NCBI GenBank assembly: GCA_964036275.1
Contig: CAXIWQ010000277.1
Span: 1-64,000, forward strand
Reading direction: 5' to 3'
Length of the DNA stretch: 64,000 bases
Source: Litoditis marina
Lineage: Eukaryota > Nematoda > Chromadorea > Rhabditida > Rhabditidae
Shown: positions 10,761-24,200 of the stretch, piece by piece
How positions within the stretch are numbered: the first letter of the stretch is position 1
Layout of the letters: each line of letters starts with the position of its first letter
The notes under the pieces: model-generated
The model's input: the letters and a program-made list of their open reading frames with translations, nothing else
What the model was told of the DNA's origin: nothing
Database searches by the model: none
Made by a program: the position numbers and the translations under genes

Positions 10761-11338
10761 ACAAACTGAAATATTCTGCCTGCTCTTCCCAGAGCATCGA
10801 CCACAGATCATACGAATTCCAGCAGATTGGCATTGAATTGGAATTCATTACATTCGTCCGATTGTGTTGTTCACTCTACGTCCCTGCAGTTCTCACTCCC
10901 CTTCTTTGCCTGACGCTAGCCCCGGTCACTGTTCATTAGCATCTTCGGAGAACATTTAAATTCCGCCACAACTAACCACATACATGATTTGAATTGTGGG
11001 TGTTCAAAAAGTTGGGGTACTTCGTTCTGAGTATACAAATTATACTCCCATTTGTTTTATCTAAATATCGATTTGACAGGTCGAAACTAAAGTTCACGAA
11101 ATTCACTCTATATCGTATATCTATAACTTACAACTCTTGTCACATGTATTTTACTGCAAGAGAACTCATATCATACCTATTGATTAGTTATTCGTTTTGA
11201 AACAATTTATTCAGTTGGTTACCATCTTAGCTGTCTCATTCGGGTATGCATTACAAATAATGCAAAGGTAGATCTTCCTTCGAGTTTTAGTTTTTTCTAT
11301 ATCGCCATCGAAATAGCTATATGGGGGGGTGACCAAAT

Positions 11339-11430
11339 TGAGTTGTATTTTGATCTGCCGTACATCACGGGTTTCGAATTAGGCTCAAAACACATATGGA
11401 TCAGACTATAAACACAGCACAATTCGAAAC
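11339..11430 (+). repeat. TGTAGTTTGATC foldback repeat
   Basis: It carries TTTTGATCTGCCGTACATCA at the left, GCTCAAAACACA in the centre and AAACACAGCACAATTCGAAA at the right, the same order as the copies at 14976 and 39776. A neighbouring copy lies inverted at 11493-11585. Confidence 0.65.
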
Positions 11431-12935
11431 AGTCGTTGTTTGCGCCTGTTCTTCCTATATCGACACCTACAGGCAGAAACGAGCACGTATTTTGTTCTGC
11501 TGTGTGTGTAGTTTGACCTCGGGGCGGTTTGGTCGTTATTCGAAATGTCCAATGTCCGTTGTACATGGTAGATTGGACTACAACTTGGTCACCTTAACAC
11601 ACTGTTATCTTCCGGATTTGGTTTATTAAAGTGCAATGTTCCAAAACATGACCGTGATGGGTTATTGCAGTATTTTCGGGAGAGGTGTTTCATATATCAA
11701 GCAAACTCCTTCGTAGGTTTTATATCGTAGCCAACTTGTTGCGTGCGAAGATAACCTTTTAGAACAAAATGGAATGGAATGGTTTATTGAATCATGATAT
11801 GAGTTCACAAAGCTGAAATACATAACAACATAGTTTGAGATTCGAAATCGCTCCTGTGTTTGAGCCTTCAACTTTCGTTCTTGTTTTCCCTTTTGTTCTT
11901 CCAAATTTAATATTGATTGTTAATCGCCGAATTGTAAAAAAAAACGTCCTAGTTTGTATCCTATTAATAATGATGGAATGTGTCGAATACATGTCTATGA
12001 TATGAAATTAGAGATTAGAGTAATTTCTCAGGTTTTCCAAGGTTCCCAGTTTGTCTAAGGAGATCAGTCCATTTTGACTAGTCTTTTGTTCCACTCTTTT
12101 GGCGCCAATGACTCAGATTTGAAATGTGGTGATTCATCGCTGAGGCATCCCGAGGGGTAAGATACGAAAACAAAACAAGGCAGTCGAATTTGTGATGAAA
12201 CCGAAATTTCAAAGTTCACTGAGAGTAAAATGTGTGAGAAAGGTAGGGTTAGCTTTTGAACTGGGTTTTTGTAGTATTATGTTCGTCCACGGACACAGCG
12301 CACATTTATTCGCATCTACAGCTATTTCACATGGTTATAGAAATTAGAATACAAAAACATGTGTTTTATTCGAACCAGTAGATCCAAAAATGTGTTGAAT
12401 ACAAAAAAAACGAAACATCAAAACCAATAAAATCAAAAGAAGACGCTTTGCTTAGTGTACCGTTCTTTTGCCCTCACCACTTCACTTTTTATTCCAATTT
12501 GCGCGTTTTATTTGGCCGTTTCTCGAATTCCGGCTTCGCTTTTAAAAGTTGTACTAAATCAACCCCAATAGCCACTAAACTATCTTTTTCCTACCAACCA
12601 ACTTACCCCTAGTACTTGACCCCACTACAACATACGTTATACCCGAATCTACCCAGTTTATGTGCTAATCAATCATGTAATTTGAGATTGCGTGCCGGCC
12701 GGAAATTCACTGCCCGATCGTTAGTCTTTCCTATAATTCATACTATATAAGAATATTATTCGAACCAATAGATTCAAAATGTGTTGAATAACAACCAACA
12801 AGACCCAATCGCAAAATATATAAGAGCAAAAGTGAGGTACCAATGTATAAAAAGGAGGAGCTTAGTTTACTGTCATGATGCTTTTATCTATCATATCTCA
12901 AGATGATTCATAGCTTGATAAACAATTCGAGCGGT

Positions 12936-13115
12936 CCTGAGTACGTATGCTAGAAGATCCCGGCACCTTTATCCCATCCTGCGTCTCTCGCTCAACCTCA
13001 CTATTTCTCGTCTCTTACATCCCGGCGGGATGTTAGAGCAGAGAAATAGCATATGTTTGAGGAGACGCAGGATGGGATGAAGGTGCCGGGATCTTCTAGC
13101 ATACGTACTCTCAGG
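12936..13115. repeat. 180-bp near-perfect long hairpin
   Basis: The two halves are inverted copies: CCTGAGTACGTATGCTAG at the left and CTAGCATACGTACTCTCAGG at the right. Pairing continues through GATCCCGGCACCTT and CCCATCCTGCGTCTC to an inner ACATCCC/GGGATGT stem. The arms are about 85 bp with a few mismatches and small bulges. It could be a palindromic MITE or a source of hairpin small RNA. No target duplication is obvious. Confidence 0.85.
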
Positions 13116-14975
13116 CCACATTTTGATCACTCTTTTATTTCTATAAAGTTGTAACTTGAACCTAAGCTGCTCTCTCTTGTCACTCTTCCTCTTCATATTG
13201 GCATGACTTCTTTTGAATGGTATGACTATTGCAGAACAGTAAATAGAAAGAAAACAAAACCTGGGAATATGTTCATATGCATAATGTAATAGGATTACAA
13301 ACAGGACATTACTATTAAAGTATTCCAAAAATATCAGTCGGTCTGCGATTTCAAATGCATACAATGTGCTCGAAGATGTGAAACCCACAAGGCAATCAGA
13401 TTTCTGTATTTGAAATTTTGAAGAAGAAAAAACACTTTTCAATGGATCAAATTGGAATTGCTTGTATTGAATAGAATTTTGTGACGATCATGTGATTCTA
13501 CAGCGTTATCGCAGTTTCCCAATCACCTCAATGTACATAATACTTGCGTAGTATTTCGTTGCAACACTTTTGGTAGAAAATTACCACCATCTGCTATCGA
13601 AGGGACCCATATTATAAAATGTCTGCCCATTGCGAATTTCGAACGAGCCATTAAAAGTTTGGCAGACATTCGAGATAAGCACTCCGCTAAAGAGGTACTC
13701 ATCAGAAATGGTATCTATGCGATGGCTGTGTTTTCACACAGCGTAAATTTTGAAATACAGTATTCTCCCGCTTTTTGTGGCGACGGCTATAGCTGAATTC
13801 GCTTTCCATTCTGCCCACTTCAACACAGCATAATGAGGGCGCTGGTCATTAGTTTGAAGGACTGTCATAACAGCGGAAAAAGCCAATGACAGCCAAGGTT
13901 GTGGGATATCGTATCCCGTCGTGGGTGGTCCCGCCGCCATAAAAACAGTCCTTTAATTACAGACCTCAGCTGAGGTGACCCCAGCTCTGCCCTATTTACA
14001 TTTTGATTGACTATAGTCCAGGCCCGACTGAAAATCCGGTGACACAGCGGAATGTGTGTGCACTGTGCAAACCTTCGCACTAAAATTACTCGAAAAATCA
14101 ATTTTATGTTCAAAAAACACGGTTTCTACAACTGTTACAATCCGTTTTCAATCCGTTTTACCTTGTGCTCTCTAAAATGTATTTCGATATGCAATGATAA
14201 TAACTTGAAATTTTAAACCCATGGCTGTTGTTTATTCTTTCGAATTCCTATTTTTAAGAACCGATGAACTCATACTTTTTCGCGTTTATTGTGAACACGG
14301 GAAATAGTAAACCTAACCGCCGACGGCACCTCTCGCTTAGTTAGGTTCACTGGCGGTTTGCGGTTACCATTTTCGGTGAACGTCACTTTTCTACCTTTCT
14401 GAAACAGGCCCCCGACCGCACTATATTTACCGTAGGATTTGTCTTGTGCTCGCCCACTTTTTCACCCTTTTTGGGGGTCAGAGAAAAATGGAGAATAAAC
14501 ATTGGCCAAGCCGCGGACTCCCTTGAATCCCATATTAGTTGCGTAGATCGTAACATGTGACTGACTTATTGGAGTTGTCGGAATTATCTAATTTTTTCGT
14601 ATTTAGAAATATTCAAGTTACCATCTGCTGAATTACGAATTTCTTCCCTCCCTCATTCTCTCTATCGCTCTATTTGTCTCTCTTTATCTCTCCTTCTCTT
14701 TGGTTTCGCAATCCCAACCGAACATGAAGTGTGTCAGTCATAAATATCATTGACAATTCCGCCCAAGCTGGGCACAGCATTTTTCGTCAAAACGTCACGA
14801 ACCTCAAGCGTCTTCAAATAGATAAGTGGTGCAACAAAAACGATCTAGCAGAGCCTTGTACTTAGGAGTTTTTTCTTCTCGTGGGAAGTTTCTCTGTCAT
14901 TTTTCATTACACTCAAGACTCCTGGTGCTTCAACGATTTTCTCTACACTTTTTTCTCCCACGATCTCCGAGTTAG

Positions 14976-15067
14976 AGTTGTAGTTTGATCCTTCATACAC
15001 ATCACGATTTCCAAATTATGCCCGTGATGGAACGGGATCGAACTACAAACACAGCACAATTCGAAAA
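14976..15067 (+). repeat. TGTAGTTTGATC foldback repeat
   Basis: Well preserved copy. It begins GTTGTAGTTTGATCCTTCAT and ends ACAAACACAGCACAATTCG, with TCACGATTTCC and GATCGAACTAC between. Its arms can pair across TGTAGTTTGATC/GATCGAACTACA. Confidence 0.7.
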
Positions 15068-15164
15068 GTCGTATTTTTGCCGGTTATCTCTAGAGCGACC
15101 CCAATAACCAGTTATCGCTCCGCGCACGCGTCAAACAGAAGAGGCTAGCCAAAGTAGTAAAGTG

Positions 15165-15200
15165 TCCGCCTCACCCCGGATTCGAACCAGAGACCTATTG
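15165..15200 (-). repeat. tRNA-like B box joined to a MITE end
   Basis: On the minus strand GGTTCGAATCC matches a tRNA B box exactly. Just upstream on that strand lies GGCCGTATCCACCAAT, the terminus of the MITE at 48279-48406. No A box or foldable tRNA is present, so this is not a tRNA gene. It is probably a fragment of a tRNA-derived or TIR element. Confidence 0.45.
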
Positions 15201-16095
15201 GTGGATACGGCCACAGGACAGGAGTGTTACGAGTAGTGCTTGCAAACGGAGAACGTGTGATACATAGTATGATCCAGCTCTTTTTTGTCTATAGCTATAT
15301 AAGCGCTTGTTTTCGACAGTTCCTCTGAAATACACAAATTTGTTATTTCATTATTGCATCGATGTTTTAAAAACGCTATTTTCGACATGACCGCTTCCCA
15401 AACTGGATTCATGTCATATGTTTTCCTCGCATTTTGCACACGATTTCCTTTGTTTGTTGCTATTTTTGTTCAACTTGCCTCCCAATTACGAACCGCCAAT
15501 TCCATGTTTAACCAGGGTTCTCGCTGACCAAACCCTTTAAACTAATCAGAATATGGATTTGGTCTGTTTTCGCTTGTTTCTTAATGTTTTCGTTCAACAT
15601 TGCCTCCCAATTACGAACAGCACGCCCAATGCCTAGCAGGGTCGTTGGAGGATATTGCCCATATTGGTCGTTAAACCGCTAGCTGGAACTAGTATTAACG
15701 CCGTAGATGTTGCTTTTATGATTGGAATGATGTCTTGATGCGAGTATGATCTTCTTATGCTGATCGTGTTAAAGACACTGTAACTTTAGCTTATTTAACG
15801 GGAAAAGTGTACTATTGCCCCATTACTATATTCCTGTCCCTCTTGTTACCACGAAGCCTACGAGTTCATTTTCTTGTGAGACCAACTATAGTCGTTCGCT
15901 GAATCACACGGTCTACTGTATCTTTGATATCTGATGTGCCGCCGAACTGTTTGTTTGATCAGCTCTATGTTAGCTTAGCGGTCAGATCTCGTGTTCCAAA
16001 ATTTACAACATGTTTTATCCGGACTGGCATACTTCACTTTTTCCAATTTTCTTATGAACTGATCACGTGAATCTGAATAGGGATTCCCATAGCTT

Positions 16096-16175
16096 AGTTG
16101 TAACCTAATCTCACGAACACATCATAACTTTCGAATTCTAACTGAAACGAACGAACATCAAACTACAAACACAGA
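16096..16175 (+). repeat. TGTAGTTTGATC foldback repeat, diverged
   Basis: TTGTAACCTAATC at the left and CATCAAACTACAAACACAG at the right, with CACATCATAACTTTCGAA between. It is a diverged member of the same family. Confidence 0.55.
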
Positions 16176-18211
16176 CGATCAAAAAACATGTTTATCTGCT
16201 TTCTTATAGCCAGCCTTAGATGTCGTTATCGTTACTCAAACCCTACCTCTTTCCGTATACTATGTATTATATTTTCTGCTGTGTAGGATGGCGTTCTACA
16301 TAATATGTGAAGACGTCCCTGATCGATGATCTGACCAAATAGTCATTATTATTTTTTCAACAGATTTGGTCATAATTGTCTGTAATTCATCATGTTACCA
16401 TAGCTACCTTTTGATAGTTATCTAACTGTTTTTCTCCTCAAGCCATATTAATTGCGAGAGTAACGATTGAAATATTTATTTTTGGGGACTGCAATTCTTT
16501 GTCAGCAAATTAGTTCTCAGCAATGTAGTATTACGTACTTGTATGTACTTTTACGGTTTGCAAAGTTACGTACTCTTCAGTTAAAAACGACTATTAGGTA
16601 TCAACATCACGGTTTTTGTAGGTAGGTGCAGGTATAGGGTGTCGTTTCGATTGGTTCTTCTGTGTTTGTAGTTGCGGTAATTATTGCTGTGTGTATAGCC
16701 AAAACCTGGCCATATCCCCAACTTTACCGCAAATTCTGGAAATAAGAAAACATTAAACTTTTTCTGTTTCGCAGATAGTCAGGCGAGAGTTGGGCATTCT
16801 TCTTCTCCGAAGCCGGCCATTTTTATTCCAACTTTCGGCTCTGTTTTTCCGCATTTCGCCATTCGCAGTTCGCGTCCTAATCGAAACGGCTCGCAAAGCC
16901 CATACTTTAGTAGAGGGCAAAGACCGACGACTATATAGTTCTTCTCATCTCAACATGGACCTACAGTATGCTACAGTATGCCGTTTAAATTTGTAATGAA
17001 TGTTCAGTGTGTGTTCAGATCAAAGTTTTTGATTGCTGTTTCGAAGAGTCTTGAAGAGTTCCGAAACTGGGCCAGTCAACAAAAGGACTTAAAGTTAAAG
17101 TTCATACTGTAGAACTATATTTGGGAATGAAAAAAACTATTTTGTTGTGCATAAATATTGAGGGTTTGTGAATTGTGAAACTGCTTCTCTTCCTCGTTCT
17201 TCTACATAGAAAATCTATGGAATATGTGTAATTGTTTCGTATTTCAACACAATGTCCAGGAGAAATATTTGTTTTAACCGATTATTGTATTTCGAGATCT
17301 TTTCTCATCTATCTCGTAATTTAACGTTAAAAATGACCAAATTGTCTATCCCAATGCCATTTGGGAAGTTATTTTCTGAGTTATTATGATTATTCAGACA
17401 ACTTAGCGGGTGTATGGTCAAGTTATTTAAATGTATGAATAACTCTATCATAATAACATAAATGTATTCTCTAACTTTACTCAGTTATCCATCTTTTTGG
17501 ACAACATTGCATGAATTATGTTGTTTTCTCTAATGTAGATTGTAGTTTGGTGTGAGCGCGCGCTTTTCCCGCCCCTTTTGACCTGTAGAAATGGCGCCAA
17601 GATGCCTATCCTCCTCTTTCTTCCAACCATAGCATCATTGCTTAGCCTACGAGCTGCCTTCTCTAGCAGTTTTTCTGATATTTTCCATTTCTTTCGACCA
17701 AATTTAGGTTATATGCACTATATTTGCGAAAAATTTGCTCCGGATTTGATTTCAATACGCTTTTCCGTCAGAAAGTTAGTTTTCTAAACAACCTTCTTAG
17801 TGGCTTTCTAATCACACAACTCTTGTTCTTCTCTTTTATTAGAACGGAACCTAACTATGATTTGAAAGTAATAAATTCGCGCACTTTTATTGGCTGTCAA
17901 CCAATACCTCGCGTTGGAAATAAACTATTTCAACGCCTTTGATTTCTTTCGCCCTTTAGTTTCTTTCTCACACGCACAGTTTTTCACCATTCTGTTATTA
18001 TTGCCGCCGTCAACTATGCCGAAACTTTTATTGACTCTAATTAAAATTCACGTTCTGTGTCTTCTTCATAAAGTCCATTCCCTCTCGTCATGTTTGTTTC
18101 ATTTGATTCTTGTAGTATGTACATTGATTGATTGTGATAATTTATGTTAACCAATCTAATAGTCAATACACTCATATGTTTTCCTTTCAAGAAAAGTTCC
18201 TAAAAGTTGCA

Positions 18212-18225
18212 TTTTCAGATCAGGT
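18212..18225 (+). promoter_or_regulatory. Probable spliced-leader acceptor of the MAP1-family gene
   Basis: TTTTCAG ends at 18218 and is followed by a 7-nt leader and the ATG at 18226. A perfect nematode-type acceptor this close to a start codon suggests trans-splicing, though a cis-spliced 5' UTR intron is possible. Confidence 0.6.
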
Positions 18226-21200
18226 ATGGCCTACATCCCTATCTCGGACTCTCCTTCGGCTTTCCTGTTTGGAGCAGGTGATTACTAAATGTTCATGTCT
18301 GACCCATCGCTAACTACCAGCAAAGTGTGACTTTCCGGAAATTAACCCATTTTTCAGATGAAAGTCGTGAAATTTGCTCATTTTACAACAAAAACTGCCA
18401 CAAATGCGATCTTGAACCCCCTTTTCTGAAGTAATCTGACTATTAGGCTGGCGCGTGTATGGGGACATCGCTATAGGAGGTGCCAAGTTTGCGGTATAGG
18501 TTGATATGTCATACACTGCACAAGCACAATTTTTGAATTGCACTCAAAACGGAGCGAGATCATACTACAAACACATAAAAAATGTGACCCCTATAAGTAC
18601 CTATGAGCTTCGTTAGTGGCTAGAATAGAGCAGAACCTGAATTCGGAGAAGTTGTTTTCATTTTGATTCCTGTTTTGAAAGTGTGGATGTCAACATCTTG
18701 TCTGTGACCGCTTTTTGCCATTCATTAGCCGCAGCTGCACGTCTGTGAAACGGCGAGTGGTCCAATTGATTGGCCAATCCTCTTTAAAACAGAATGCAAA
18801 ACAACCGCATGTTTGTTTCGTAGTCGATTTCTGGTTTTTGAATTTCGCTCCTCACAGCTCGGGAATTCGAAACAGGGTCCCCGATGCTATAGTGTTAGTG
18901 TCGGTGGTTGACAAAAAGTCGTTCATCCGCTTCCGAATAGTCAGACTAATCCGAAGAAGCAAGCCTATATATGGCGTGTTTTGAGGCAATTTAGGCGTTG
19001 TCGGTGTAAACGTCGAACTCGGGCGAGGAAAGAGAAATTGGGTTCATTTTTGATGAATAGTCATCTCTTTGCTGGTGTGTGGTGTTTGTAACTCATCCCT
19101 GTTTTCAAACCAACTCTGAGAACCGCCCCCTCATATCTCCATGTTTCAGACAGTGACCTTTCCGGTGTAAACTTACAATCTTTGAAAAGTATTGTGTGGT
19201 CTTCATATACAAAACGAAGCAAATATGCTAGTTAGGGTGCTGGAAATTAAGAAAAATACAAATTTGCTTTCATACTTTTATTTAAGGTTCTGTTCTTCTG
19301 GATTTTGCCGGCACCTACTTCCACATCGATGGCGGTGACGAGGATCTCAAGTTTGTCAGACACGTCAGAAAGGTAATATATTGATTTTCCTTCCATTTTA
19401 AAGGCAACCAGTAAACCTAACTACCTAACCGAGAACGAAACTACGCCTACACCAAACTGCGCAGTAAAACTACTCGCAGTTGCGTGTTACATGAGGTTGT
19501 GATCACTTTTTACTGTCGTAGGGTTTTTTTTCAGATAATGATCTCCCTCGTTCTGAGTCTGAGAAGTTGCATTGCCCGCGTTCTGTATTAGTGCTTAGTT
19601 ATTGATTTTTTTAAAATATAAATAAAATTAATGAAAGTTGTTATTTCCAGCTGAGTGGTCTGATTGTGTCTGCTCCCAACAAGAATGGGCTCAACAGTGC
19701 TCTACAACACAACCAGGTTGGTTTTAGTTCTTATTTAGGTAGTTTTTCGTGTCTTGCAGTTTTTTGTGGCGAGGTTGCTATCGGAATCGTGGAAAAATAT
19801 TCCCTAGGCAACGGTAATAAAAAATAAGGAAAGTTAAGTTGTTTTCAAGTTTTCAGATTTACGGATTGTACTCGCAGTTCAAATCTCGGGGGGAGGGAAG
19901 TAGTTCTACTTCCATTTTCTTTTCAAATTCCTTTCCTATTACCTCTTAGCCAGCGGTAGCGTTGACCACCTTCCTTATTCGAATATGGATGCATAAAACA
20001 TGTATTGAATATGTAGTATAGATTATAAATAATTATATACTGTATTTTGTATAGTACATAACATATTTTGTAAATTCCAGTCGACTGCCGTGCCAATTGT
20101 CGGCCATGTTCCTGCACCAAAATCGGCGCCTTCGCCCGATTCTCTGGAGCAGTTGGCGCACGACGTTCGCGCCAAGGCCCGCCAAAATGGCATGCCAATC
20201 ACAACACCCATGTTCACGACCAAGTATGAACCGACGCTGCTCAGCATGGTCAGTTGTTTAGTCTTGCCATTTGGCGAAATGTTGGTCTTTCCATTTCTCG
20301 GCTATCACGAGGACTTATGGGAGCAATCACTTATGGGAGCAAAATTGCACAGTCTATAAAAAAGTGGCGAAAATGCATTACAAGGTGAAAGACTGATGCG
20401 TCAAGATTGGTCTTCTTGTATGTCATGATTGGTCTTCCGGTTTTTTAAATACGTGGCTCACTTCACATGGATATATGTGCATTCATCAGATTATTAAAAA
20501 CGAAAACTAACAAACTTCTGTTAGCTGACCAACCGGAAATGTCTGCTGATCCATGAACATGTGGTACCTCCCACGTGAAGTACGTGGTACCTCTCACTTG
20601 ATTCACGTGTAAGTCTTCGTTTACAGAGCCTCTGCTCTGGCAAAGTGGAGCTATTTGTCTTGGATGGTGGCAAGAAGGAGGCGATGCACTCGCTGGAAAG
20701 GGCCATGAATTCTGGAGATGAGGCCGCTATTGAAAAGGTGGGAACCTATAGTATCATTTTATTGTTACTTGGTCGTCGGCTTTTGGTAGACCAGCAAGGT
20801 TCTCTAATCGGGAGGTTTTTTGAATAAAACGACATGAAGTATGTTAATCGATTTCTTTCAGGTTGCCGACGCACATGGGCTAATTCTTGTGGTCGTCTGG
20901 TATTCGGCGAAGCTGGCTGACCCCATCAAGAGAATCCTCTACACTGGTTGGTTACTTTTTACGGTTTTCGGTTGGTTGAATTACGCAGTAATCCGGATAC
21001 ACTGTTTATCGTCCTGGTAGTGGTAAGGGCATGTTCTGTTTCCAGCCCTGATCGTGTGTAACTTAGTTTGAATTTTGAACAGAGGGAGCCCGAATATTCG
21101 AAATGTTATGACGGGGTAACCACGGTTATCCTATCGGTGATTGTTCATTTTAATGAAAGAAAAACATGCTGCCTTCTCTTTCTATAAAATCTAGGAGGAT

Positions 21201-24200
21201 TCGTTCAATTGCAAGGATTTTGTTATAATATAATTCATTCCCCAGGAAAGAGAATTAGATCCTGGAGAATAAATAAAACTAAGTTTTATCAATTTCAAAA
21301 ATGTCTTCTCCAGGAAATGCGTCGACATCCCGCATCCTCGCCGCCCTGGAGAAGGCCGAATCTCTGTCTCTGCTCGGTGTTCGCAACGTCACCACGGAAC
21401 AGGCTGCCAAGGGTAGGTTATTGGCAAAATCTGGAAATAAATTTAGGATTTGTAGTCTGGTCAAGGCTGGCCCATTCCAAGTCATGGGCGCCAATTATTC
21501 TGAGCGAAGCGGGCTCCTATCTGGTGTGTTTTGGAAAAAATTTCGCCGTAAAATTACCGAGTTGGGTGCATTTAAATGAAAAACATAATCTCGGTGTGTG
21601 TATTGCTTACATACACCAGCAGAGTAACTATTCTTCAAAAATTAAATTTTCATTAAATTTGTTGAAATTTCGAAATTGCACTTTAAAAATGCTACATAGA
21701 CGCCCGTTTTCTTAATTAATCGGACTATTTAGACAACCTTGTTGATGTATGTATTGGATACTTTGCAGGTGTCGTTCTGCCGGCCCGCGTCGCTCCCCGC
21801 CCATCCATGGGTTCGGCTGCGCGTCCGGCCGCCGCGCGCGGTGTCGCGTCTGCGGCTAGTAGACCGCCCGTTCGGGGAGCTCCTCCTCGTCCTTCGACTA
21901 CATCCGCTGCTGCAAGACCCGCCGCAAGGACCGCCACTACCGGCGCCGCCAGGGTATGTATTATTCAATATTAATCAATACTAATCAATAGTCATCTTTA
22001 ATCTTTATTTACCACTTTCATGTATTCGAAACATTGTATCACATGTTTTACATTGTATCACATGGTGTTCAGATCGTAAATAACACAACACATATCACAT
22101 TTTCTTCTTTGGTGGTGTAGTGCATATGTTCAGACATAGAGATCATCTTCTGACACATTGTGAGAAGCTGGTTTTGAAGGTGTTGTTCTGTTACTAGGGA
22201 TACTGGCCAGCTAGCTATCAATAATCATACTCTATACATACACATGACAAATCAATAAGTTTGCTCCACTAGAGACTGCTAGTTTTCCGATTGCAAATCT
22301 TTGTCACCTCATGTTGGGGCCGAGTTTGCACTTGGAGCCTTCAAATTGGGAGGGGTCGAGGGGACCGTGTAAAACATAAGTATCGAATGATCCTCGGACG
22401 ACTGTTCTGCTCAATCTCCTTTTTCTTTCCAGCCTACTTCCACAAGCACCTCGCGTCCCTCGTTGGGCGCTCGTGTGCCCGCTGCCACCACCGCTCCCGC
22501 CAAGCCGCCCACTTCACGCACTGGTGAGACGGTTTTCATACTTACAATATTTTGTGTGATTCCTGTCGCCTAAGGAACGTGCAAATTAAGACTTGAGCCT
22601 TAAGAAATTAAGACAACTTGAGAGCCATTCCCTCTTGCCTATTTGAAATAACACTACACCAATTAAGTAAAGTGAGTGGTTATAGGTATAGCTAGTTACT
22701 GTACGTAGGCTCTGCGATTTGTCTAGCTATGAAAACATATACTTTAATGTGACTTTGTAACATGTAACAATTCAAATTTGATCTAGGTGCCGGCCCGTCT
22801 GGTCGTCTGGGCTCTGCCTCCTCCACCTCAGGAACCCGCGGTACTGCTCCGGTGACATCTTCGCCCGCCCGCCACAACAACAACAGTGGACCAGCCCAGA
22901 AGAGAACGGTGTACGTAATGCTTGTCAAGGAATACGCATTTACGGACTTTATTTAGCATATACTACCGATGTGCGACTAGTATTAATGATGTAGCCTGCT
23001 TTGTTTTTTTAATACCCTAAGTTCAACCTTTCTCGGTGGGTTGGGAACAAACTGCGGCCGGACAGGGAATGGGTCGTGTCAGCATTAAGCCCCTGAAAAC
23101 GTTTTCTTTTTTTTATTCCTTTTGATCATGCACAAAACTTTCCAAAAACAAAAAATGTACCTTTATGTACCAGGTCGGACAATTCTCATTCTTATGACCT
23201 AGTATCTAGTATGTACATTCATTCTGTTCAGAGGTACTGTACAAGGTGCGTCTGCATCTCGTGCTGCCAAGCCGCCTGCTGCTCCCGCGAAGAAGGCTGG
23301 CGGACCGTCTGCCCCAACCACACCCGGCAGACCTTGGGCCGCCGCCTCTGGTCATGGTGCCGCCACCACGCCCCGAAAGGCCGCCGCGCCTGCTACAGTA
23401 GCCGAAGCTCAGCCAGTGGTAAGTAAGACGTGGTCGGGAGTAAGGTTACCTTTCTTTCAAAATCACCGGTTTCTGGTCCTTACTGGTGTTCTGGGCAAAG
23501 GAAACTGGCTTCCGTATCTGTCTTTTTTAAAATTCGGAATACGTGGCAGCTGGCAGTAGTCGACCGACATTGTGGAATGTTTATTGAACATTGGTTACTC
23601 GGTTACTTTGGTTACCAATCCGTTAGTGTTTTGGTTATCATTTGGTTTTTCGAATTGGTTACCATTTGTTTAATGGTTGAATCAAATGTGCTCTGCATCA
23701 TGTTCTTGTGAACCCTTTTTGAATCGTTGCTCTCCCGCTGCTAGCTGTGTTGTCTACCCAACCTGGGGCGATGTTGTAGTGTGTAGTCCGCTCGCTTGAT
23801 TTTGTCTTATTTAGCCGGTGGTTGAAGTAAATATTAACAATCGATGGCAATCAAGTTGGAATTTTCTCAAGTTAACCACCGCTTTGCGCTATTACTGAAT
23901 GATTCCCCTTCCCCACCATCCGTTATAGTTGAATCCTTCCCGAACAGATTCTTCTCGAACCCATTGGTTCGCTTTTATACCGAACCAATTTCGAACCGAA
24001 CTGAGATTGTAACGAACCGATTTTGATTAGAACAAGATTAAATGCTAAAAAGTCATATTAGTTAGTTTGCATGTTGGTTCGATTCACTACCAGTTCGGAT
24101 ACGAAATTGGTTTGGGTTTTCACCGAACGACATTTGTTCGGTTACTCACCGAACCAGAAAGAATCTGTTCATTTTCGGTTCGGGAATGAATTGACCCCCG

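Larger units (their letters stand above)
9586..12935. other. Gene-poor stretch with dispersed foldback repeats
   Basis: I find no exon chain. It contains at least four copies of the TGTAGTTTGATC foldback family (near 9630-9694, 10678-10760, 11339-11430 and, inverted, 11493-11585). There is also a GGAATGGTTTATTGAATCATGA segment near 11770 and a patch rich in GGCACCGAAA and CCCGGG near 10230-10370. Confidence 0.5.
13116..18211. other. Gene-poor stretch upstream of the MAP1-family gene
   Basis: No exon chain is supported. Notable items are a CT-rich patch at 14641-14700, foldback repeats at 14976-15067 and 16096-16175, a diverged direct repeat around TTGCCTCCCAATTACGAAC (15475-15495 and 15602-15620), and a GC-rich GAGCGCGCGC patch near 17553. 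The last 1-2 kb probably holds the promoter of the MAP1-family gene. Confidence 0.45.

Noticed and set aside
15165..15200. tRNA gene on the minus strand
   Set aside because: Only the B box is present; no A box, no cloverleaf and no acceptor stem.
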